A stretch of DNA of 64,000 nt from SZUA-254 sp964596065 (GTDB lineage: Bacteria; Bacteroidota; Ignavibacteria; UBA10030; SZUA-254). The stretch lies in contig CAZQSM010000004.1 in NCBI GenBank assembly GCA_964596065.1, forward strand, positions 1 to 64,000, in the 5' to 3' direction. This document shows positions 59,091 to 64,000 of the stretch, one piece after another; position 1 is the stretch's first letter, and every line of letters begins with the position of its first letter. A model generated the notes under the pieces. The model saw nothing but the letters and a program-made list of their open reading frames with translations. It searched no databases and had not been told where the DNA came from. The translations under genes and the position numbers were made by a program.

Positions 59091-59720
59091 TTACTTCGAA
59101 TAGAGTTCGACGATGAGCTGCTCGTTCGCGTTGAGCGGCACGTCCACCCGCTCGGGCATCGTCAGGAACGTTCCGGTCATCGACGCCTTGTCGAGGCTGA
59201 GCCAGGGCAGCATCGCGCTGTCCTTCACGCGTTTCATCGAGGCGTGGATGAGGTCGAGCTTCCTGCTCTTCTCCCTGATCTGGATGACGTCCCCCGCCTT
59301 CAGCTGGAACGACGGGATGGTGACGGGGTGGTTGTTGACCAGGATGTGGCCGTGGGCGACGAGCTGCCGGCCGGCCTTGCGCGACGGGGCGAAGCCGAGG
59401 CGGTAGACGGTGTTGTCGAGCCGCCGTTCGAGCATCCGGATCAGTGTCTCGCCCGTCCGGCCCGACTGGCTCAGGGCCTTCTCGAAGTAGTTCCTGAACT
59501 GCTTTTCAAGCAGCCCGTAGGAACGGCGCACCTTCTGCTTCTCGCGGAGCTGGACGCCGTATTCCGAGATCTTCTGGCGCCGGCTCTGCCCGTGCTGTCC
59601 GGGGGGATATCCCCTCCGTTCGACGGGGCATTTCTCCGTGAAGCACTTCGTGCCCTTCAGGAATAATTTCTGCCGTTCTCGCCGGCACTGTCTGCAACTC
59701 GGATCGATGTATCGTCCCAT
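59091..59720 (-). CDS. rpsD: 30S ribosomal protein S4
   Basis: This 209-residue S4 has an N-terminal zinc-finger-type cysteine set (SCRQCRRERQ ... KCFTEKCP), so it is the zinc-binding C+ form. The S4 RNA-binding domain follows (RLDNTVYRLGFAPSRKAGRQLVAHGHILVN). It nucleates 30S assembly. It is 33 nt downstream of rpsK and 48 nt upstream of rpoA. Confidence 0.97.
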   Translation of the reverse strand: MGRYIDPSCRQCRRERQKLFLKGTKCFTEKCPVERRGYPPGQHGQSRRQKISEYGVQLREKQKVRRSYGLLEKQFRNYFEKALSQSGRTGETLIRMLERRLDNTVYRLGFAPSRKAGRQLVAHGHILVNNHPVTIPSFQLKAGDVIQIREKSRKLDLIHASMKRVKDSAMLPWLSLDKASMTGTFLTMPERVDVPLNANEQLIVELYSK

Positions 59721-59753
59721 ACTGTCCTTTGGTTCGTAGAATGCGTTGCTGGT

Positions 59754-60167
59754 TCAGACTCTGCGTTTCTTCGGCGGTCTGCAGCCGTTGTGCGGGATCG
59801 GCGTGATGTCCCTGATGCTCAGGATCTCGATCCCGACGGACTGCAGCGAGCGGATGCCCGCTTCCCTTCCCGATCCGGGACCCTTGACGAACACGTCCAC
59901 CTTGCGGAGGCCGAGGTCGTGGGCTTCCTTGCCGGCCGCCTGCGCGGTCACCTGCGAGGCGAAGGGCGTGTTCTTCCTCGAGCCCTTGAAGCCGTTGCGC
60001 CCCGCCGACGACCAGCTGATGACGTTTCCGTAGACGTCGGTGATGGTGATGACGACGTTGTTGAACGTCGCCTTGATGAACACCTTGCCGGTGACGTCCA
60101 CCTGGATTTTTTTCTTCTTCCGCGCGCCCGCCGCTGCGGAACCCGCCCCTGCTGCTGCTTTGGCCAT
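59754..60167 (-). CDS. rpsK: 30S ribosomal protein S11
   Basis: This 137-residue protein has VFIKATFNNVVITITDVYGNVISWSSAG, KNTPFASQVTAQAAG, VDVFVKGPGSGREAGIRSLQ and NGCRPPKKRRV, all canonical for S11. It helps form the mRNA-binding platform. It follows rpsM by 36 nt. The N-terminus is Ala/Lys-rich, slightly longer than E. coli's. Confidence 0.97.
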   Translation of the reverse strand: MAKAAAGAGSAAAGARKKKKIQVDVTGKVFIKATFNNVVITITDVYGNVISWSSAGRNGFKGSRKNTPFASQVTAQAAGKEAHDLGLRKVDVFVKGPGSGREAGIRSLQSVGIEILSIRDITPIPHNGCRPPKKRRV

Positions 60168-60203
60168 TGACTGTCCTTGTGTGTGTGGTATCTGCCCTGC
60201 CGG

Positions 60204-60587
60204 TTACTTCTTGGCTGCCGCCTTCTTCTTGCCGGCGACGGTCTTGCGCTTGCCCTTCCTGGTCCGGGAGTTCGTCCTGGTCCGCTGCCCGCGCACGGGG
60301 AGCCCCTTCCGGTGGCGGAGGCCCCTGTACGAATTGATGTCCATCAGGCGCTTGATGTTGATCTGCGTCTCGCTGCGCAGGGCGCCCTCGACCTTGTAAT
60401 CCGAGGTGATGATGGCGCGGATGCGCGCCACCTCCTCGTCGTTGAGTTCCGAGATGCGCTTGTGGGGATCCACCCGCGCTTCCGTGAGGATGTGCGCCGC
60501 GCTGGTCCTCCCGATCCCGAAGATGTAGGTCAGGCCGACGACGGCGCGCTTTCCCTTTGGTAAATCGATGCCAGCTATTCGTGCCAC
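60204..60587 (-). CDS. rpsM: 30S ribosomal protein S13
   Basis: This 127-residue protein starts MARIAGIDLPKGKRAVVGLTYI and has the canonical LRHRKGLPVRGQRTRTNSRTRKG motif near the end. It contacts P-site tRNA at the subunit interface. It is 45 nt downstream of rpmJ. Confidence 0.97.
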   Translation of the reverse strand: MARIAGIDLPKGKRAVVGLTYIFGIGRTSAAHILTEARVDPHKRISELNDEEVARIRAIITSDYKVEGALRSETQINIKRLMDINSYRGLRHRKGLPVRGQRTRTNSRTRKGKRKTVAGKKKAAAKK

Positions 60588-60632
60588 TCCTGGTGTTCCT
60601 TTCTGCTTGGGTCTGAAATGGTGGTGGTCTGA

Positions 60633-60746
60633 TCAACCCTGGCGCTGCTTGTGCTTCGGGTTCTTGCAGATCACCCTCACCACGCCGTTGCGGCGGATGA
60701 TCTTGCAGTTGTCGCATAATTTTTTTATCGACGAGCGGACCTTCAT
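60633..60746 (-). CDS. rpmJ: 50S ribosomal protein L36
   Basis: A 37-residue protein reading MKVRSSIKKLCDNCKII, then RRNGVVRVICKNPKHKQRQG. It has the C-x2-C ... C ... H zinc-binding set of the C+ L36 form. It lies between infA (9 nt upstream) and rpsM, the canonical place. It is short, but sequence and context are unambiguous. Confidence 0.96.
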   Translation of the reverse strand: MKVRSSIKKLCDNCKIIRRNGVVRVICKNPKHKQRQG

Positions 60747-60755
60747 GACGTCTCC

Positions 60756-60974
60756 TTACTTGTACCGGTACGTGATTCTTCCCTTCGTGAGGTCGTAGGG
60801 CGACATTTCGATCGTGACCTTGTCCCCGACCAGGATCTTGATGTAGTGCATCCGCATCTTCCCCGAGATGATCGCGAGGATTTCGTGGCCGTTGTCGAGC
60901 TTCACCCGGAACATCGCGTTGGGCAGGGTGTCGGTGATGACACCGTCCATCGTTATCGGGCCCTGTTTCGCCAT
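60756..60974 (-). CDS. infA: Translation initiation factor IF-1
   Basis: This 72-residue OB-fold protein reads ITMDGVITDTLPNAMFRVKLDNGHEI and ends VTIEMSPYDLTKGRITYRYK, standard IF-1. It binds the 30S A-site during initiation. It lies 7 nt after map and 9 nt before rpmJ, a conserved order. Confidence 0.97.
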   Translation of the reverse strand: MAKQGPITMDGVITDTLPNAMFRVKLDNGHEILAIISGKMRMHYIKILVGDKVTIEMSPYDLTKGRITYRYK

Positions 60975-60981
60975 CGTCCCG

Positions 60982-61746
60982 TCAGGCCGTCAGAATTTCA
61001 GCCGCGCCGGCCGTCACGAGCACCGTGTGCTCGAAGTGCGCCGACGGTTGCCGGTCGGACGTCCGGATCGTCCAGCCGTCCTTGTCCACGTCCACGCGGT
61101 ACGCGCCGAAGTTGACCATCGGCTCGATCGCCAGCGTCATCCCCTCCTCGAGCGTCATCCCGGTGCCGGGGCTGCCGAAGTTCGGGACCGCGGGCTCCTC
61201 GTGGAGCTTCGTCCCGATCCCGTGGCCCACCAGGTCCCGCACCACGGAGAACCCGTCGGCCTCGACGCGCCGCTGGACCGCCGCGGAAATGTCGTGGACC
61301 CGGTTCCCGGCGACGGTGGATTCGATCCCCCGCATCAGGGCCTCTTCGGTCACTCGCATCAGCCGCGCCTTGTCCGGGGAGATCTTCCCGACGGCGAACG
61401 TCCAGGCGCCGTCCCCGTAGTACCCGTTCTTCCTGACACCGACGTCGATCGCGACGATCTGCCCTTCGGCGAGGACCCTCTCCCCCGGTATCCCGTGGAC
61501 GACTTCATCGTCGACCGAGGCGCAGATGCTCGCCGGGAAGAGGTTCCGCTTGTCGGTCCCGTAACCCTTGAACGCCGGCTCGCCGCCCCGCGACCGGATG
61601 AGCGCCTCCGCGGCGGCGTCGAGTTCGATGGTGGACACTCCCGGCTTCACCATCGGCCGCAGGTGCCGCAGAACGTCCGCCACGATCGAGCAGCTCTCCC
61701 GCATGAGCTCGATCTCGCGGGGTGTCTTTCGGAGGCCCGCCTTCAT
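60982..61746 (-). CDS. map: Methionine aminopeptidase type I
   Basis: This 254-residue protein has the metal-site motifs: HGIPGERVLAEGQIVAIDVGV (H, D), GDGAWTFAVG (D), LVGHGIGTKLHEEPAVPNFG (H) and MTLAIEPMVN (E). It removes initiator Met co-translationally. It follows secY directly; no adk lies between them. The ATG at 61746 (MKAGLRKTPREIELM) is used; a TTG 9 codons upstream is in frame. Confidence 0.96.
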   Translation of the reverse strand: MKAGLRKTPREIELMRESCSIVADVLRHLRPMVKPGVSTIELDAAAEALIRSRGGEPAFKGYGTDKRNLFPASICASVDDEVVHGIPGERVLAEGQIVAIDVGVRKNGYYGDGAWTFAVGKISPDKARLMRVTEEALMRGIESTVAGNRVHDISAAVQRRVEADGFSVVRDLVGHGIGTKLHEEPAVPNFGSPGTGMTLEEGMTLAIEPMVNFGAYRVDVDKDGWTIRTSDRQPSAHFEHTVLVTAGAAEILTA

Positions 61747-61792
61747 TCCTGCCGTAATTCGTCGTGTTCGCAATGGTCCCCGTCGTCGTTCC

Positions 61793-63130
61793 TCAGCCCC
61801 GCCGCCCCTTGAGCTTGCCGCTTTTCATGAACCCGTCGTAATGGCGCATCAGCAGGTGCGATTCGATCTGCTGGAGCGTGTCGAGGCCCACGCCGACGAT
61901 GATCAGGAGGCTCGTTCCGCCGAAGAAGCTGGCGAAGTTCGAGGTCACCCCCATCCGCATCATGAACGCGGGCAGAATGGCGATGAGCGCGAGGAAGATC
62001 GAGCCCGGGAGCGTGATCTTCGTCAGGATGTTGTCGATGAAATCCGACGTGTGCTTCCCGGGGCGGATGCCCGGGATGAAGCCGCCCTGTTTCTGCATCG
62101 TGTCGGCGACGTCCTTCGGGTTGAAGGCGACCGCCGTGTAAAAATAGGTGAAAAAGATGATCATCAGGCCGTAGATCACCGAGTAGGTGATCGAGGTGTA
62201 GTTCAGGTACCCCGAGACCACCTGCAGGAAGTCGCTGTCGGGGAAGAACGTCAGGATCGTGTTCGGAATGAACATGATCGCCTGCGCGAAAATGATCGGC
62301 ATGACTCCCGCCGTGTTGACCCGCATCGGGATGTACTGCGTCACCCCCCCGTAGACCTTCCGGCCGACCACGCGCTTGGCGTACTGGACCGGGATGCGGC
62401 GGGTGCCCTGGGTGATCAGCACGATGGCCGCCACCACCAGCACCATCACCGCGATGATGATCAGCTCCACGATCAGGCCGCGCGCCTCGGAGGCCACGAG
62501 CCGGTATTCATCGTAGACCGCGTGCGGAAACCGCGCGATGATCCCGATGAAGATGATGAGCGAAATGCCGTTGCCGATGCCGCGTTCCGTGATCTGCTCC
62601 CCGAGCCACATCATGAAGACGGTCCCGGCGGTCAGGATGATCATCGTGGAAAGGTGGAAGCCGACGCCCTGGACGGCCATGGGGATGATCGACATCCCGT
62701 TGACCGACATGCTCGCGAGCTGGACGCTCACCCCCCACGCCTGCAGGAGCGAGATGCCGACCGTGCCGTACCGCGTCAGCTGGGTGATCTTCTTCCTCCC
62801 CTCTTCCCCCTCTTTCGAGAGCTTCTGGAAGTAGGGAACGACCGCGCCGAGGAGCTGGATGATGATCGAGGCGCTGATGTAGGGCATGATGCCGAGCGCG
62901 AGGACCGCGGCGTTGCTGAACGCGCCGCCGACGAACAGGTCGTAGAGGCCGAAGAGCGTGTTGTCCGCCTGGTTCTTCAGCGCTTCCTGCAAAACGCTCG
63001 CGTCGATGCCCGGCAGGGTGACATGGGAGCCGAACCGGACCACGATCAGGAGGCCCGCGGTGAACAGGATCCGCTGCCGGAGCTCCTGGATCTTGAAGAT
63101 GTTGCGGAAACTTTCGGAGATCTTTCCCAT
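61793..63130 (-). CDS. secY: Preprotein translocase subunit SecY
   Basis: This 445-residue protein has ten membrane helices and the family motifs: plug/TM2 region LGIMPYISASIIIQLLGAVVP, GIGNGISLIIFIGI, YIPMRVNTAGVMPIIFAQAI, and a C-terminal cytosolic tail (RHYDGFMKSGKLKGRRG). It forms the SecYEG channel that exports the many signal-peptide proteins in this window. It lies 3 nt after rplO. Confidence 0.97.
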   Translation of the reverse strand: MGKISESFRNIFKIQELRQRILFTAGLLIVVRFGSHVTLPGIDASVLQEALKNQADNTLFGLYDLFVGGAFSNAAVLALGIMPYISASIIIQLLGAVVPYFQKLSKEGEEGRKKITQLTRYGTVGISLLQAWGVSVQLASMSVNGMSIIPMAVQGVGFHLSTMIILTAGTVFMMWLGEQITERGIGNGISLIIFIGIIARFPHAVYDEYRLVASEARGLIVELIIIAVMVLVVAAIVLITQGTRRIPVQYAKRVVGRKVYGGVTQYIPMRVNTAGVMPIIFAQAIMFIPNTILTFFPDSDFLQVVSGYLNYTSITYSVIYGLMIIFFTYFYTAVAFNPKDVADTMQKQGGFIPGIRPGKHTSDFIDNILTKITLPGSIFLALIAILPAFMMRMGVTSNFASFFGGTSLLIIVGVGLDTLQQIESHLLMRHYDGFMKSGKLKGRRG

Positions 63131-63133
63131 CGG

Positions 63134-63613
63134 TTAGTTGCCGGTGCGGTTGATGACCGTGGCCGTGCCTCCGGCCGTTTCGATTTTTTTCGACGCCGTG
63201 CCGCTGAAGGCGTGCGCGGCGACGGTGACGGGTTTCGCGATCTCGCCGACCCCCAGGATTTTCACCGGTTTGTGCTTCTTCGACACAAGTCCCGAAGCAT
63301 AGAGCGTGGCAGGGGTGATCTCCTTCGCCTGGAGTTTTCCGGCGTCGACAGCCTTCGCGAGGTCGTCCAGATTGACGACCTGGTACTCGACCCTGAACGG
63401 GCTGTGGAATCCGAACTTGGGGACGCGCCGGACGAGCGGCATCTGTCCGCCCTCGAACCAGGGGCGGTTGTGCGTGCCCGAACGGGCGCCTTCGCCCTTG
63501 TGGCCGCGGGTGGCGGTGCCGCCGTGTCCCGAGCCCTGGCCGCGCGCGATCCGCTTGACCCGCTTGCGCGAGCCCTTGGCGTATTTGAGATTGCTTAAGA
63601 CCGGGGTGCTCAT
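63134..63613 (-). CDS. rplO: 50S ribosomal protein L15
   Basis: This 159-residue protein has GSRKRVKRIARGQGSGHGGTATRGHKG and PWFEGGQMPLVRRVPKFGF, canonical L15. The ATG at 63613 overlaps the rpmD stop by one base (TGATG). GAGG lies about 8 nt upstream. A GTG one codon upstream also exists. Confidence 0.97.
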   Translation of the reverse strand: MSTPVLSNLKYAKGSRKRVKRIARGQGSGHGGTATRGHKGEGARSGTHNRPWFEGGQMPLVRRVPKFGFHSPFRVEYQVVNLDDLAKAVDAGKLQAKEITPATLYASGLVSKKHKPVKILGVGEIAKPVTVAAHAFSGTASKKIETAGGTATVINRTGN

Positions 63614-63804
63614 CACTTGACCTCTTCGACGTTCACTAGGTGGCGCACGGTCCGGATCATCCCGCGGATCTGCGGCGAATCCTCCTTGACCACGCTGTAG
63701 TTCGGCCTGCCGAGGCCGAGGGCTCTGATCGTGCGTTTCTGCGCTTCAAGGCAGTCGAGCTGGCTGACCACTTGCGTAATTTTCAATTTGATCGGCATTG
63801 TCAT
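63613..63804 (-). CDS. rpmD: 50S ribosomal protein L30
   Basis: This 63-residue protein (LKITQVVSQLDCLEAQKRTIRALGL, IRGMIRTVRHLVNVEEV) is standard L30. AAGGAG lies just upstream of the ATG at 63804; a second ATG two codons later is also possible. It sits between rpsE and rplO, as usual in the spc operon. Confidence 0.96.
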   Translation of the reverse strand: MTMPIKLKITQVVSQLDCLEAQKRTIRALGLGRPNYSVVKEDSPQIRGMIRTVRHLVNVEEVK

Positions 63805-63811
63805 CTTCTCC

Positions 63812-64000
63812 TTACTGCACCGGTTCCTTCGCGGGCTGCCCGAACAGCTCCGTCAGCGTCAGGCCCCTGAGCCTGGCCGTGCCGCGCGCGTCCCTGAGGC
63901 TCATCAGCGCCTTGAGCGTGGCCTTGACGATGTTGTGCGGGTTGGTCGACCCGATCGACTTCGTGAGGATGTCCCGGACTCCCGCGGATTCGAGCACCGC
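63812..64000 (-). CDS. rpsE: 30S ribosomal protein S5, N-terminus beyond window
   Basis: The last 62 residues of S5 are present (AVLESAGVRDILTKSIGST, NPHNIVKATLKAL, ending PAKEPVQ), clearly the S5 C-terminal domain (dsRBD-like fold cap). The start is outside the window. It lies 7 nt upstream of rpmD. Confidence 0.95.
   Translation of the reverse strand, partial: AVLESAGVRDILTKSIGSTNPHNIVKATLKALMSLRDARGTARLRGLTLTELFGQPAKEPVQ

Overview
The window is GC-rich (roughly two thirds G+C), densely coded bacterial chromosome. Most genes lie on the minus strand in long transcription units with 1-4 nt ATGA-type overlaps. The organism looks like a Gram-negative member of the FCB superphylum, near Bacteroidota/Chlorobiota/Ignavibacteria-like lineages. 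This is inferred from a TonB-dependent receptor with a carboxypeptidase-regulatory-like N-terminal domain, C-terminal PNPFNPST-type sorting domains (type IX secretion style), large secreted proteins with aspartate-rich repeats, msbA/O-antigen ligase genes, and a DUF4905-like protein. No mobile element, CRISPR array or rRNA was seen.

Layout. (1) 1-7340, minus: a four-gene envelope operon running from a near-consensus promoter at 7399-7427: a small lipoprotein, a large lipoprotein, a TonB-dependent receptor, and a secreted repeat protein cut by the window edge. (2) 7341-8775: a divergent spacer with a 10-bp inverted repeat, then a beta-propeller lipoprotein on the plus strand. (3) 8784-18651, minus: thiI leads a unit containing an FG-GAP/VCBS secreted protein, a CDGSH protein, a DUF4412-like periplasmic protein, a paralogue of the edge protein, a Tat-exported protein and a methyltransferase. 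(4) 18739-23932, minus: glcD-esterase-rhomboid-glcF, preceded by aroF. (5) 24020-27770, minus: a secreted sorting-domain protein with its own promoter and terminator, a radical-SAM-like protein that has lost all three core cluster cysteines, and tyrS. (6) 27883-36347: a small membrane protein on plus, converging with a minus operon of an unknown protein, DUF885 peptidase, double ABM protein, amidohydrolase and the squalene genes hpnC-hpnD-hpnE. (7) 36493-41331, plus: tRNA(CAU), tilS, ftsH, a polyprenol-kinase-like protein and a GroES-like protein. (8) 41328-45911, minus: DUF4905-like protein, PhzF, a NarI/HdrD-like membrane Fe-S oxidoreductase and a second rhomboid. (9) 45955-57333, minus: leuS, glycosyltransferases, msbA, O-antigen ligase, DUF1844, nadK, radA, rdgB. 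(10) 57402-64000, minus: the end of the spc/alpha ribosomal operon (rpsE to rplQ) closed by tandem terminators.

Working together: regions 1-3 build the cell surface and its uptake/secretion systems; 4 and 8 feed reducing equivalents into the membrane; 6 makes squalene for triterpenoid lipids; 9 assembles LPS; 10 is translation and SecY export. The clearest unusual observation is the radical-SAM-like pseudoenzyme at 25278-26309. Other notable points are a probable CTG start for radA, a probable leaderless thiI transcript, and a GroES-like protein outside any groESL context.
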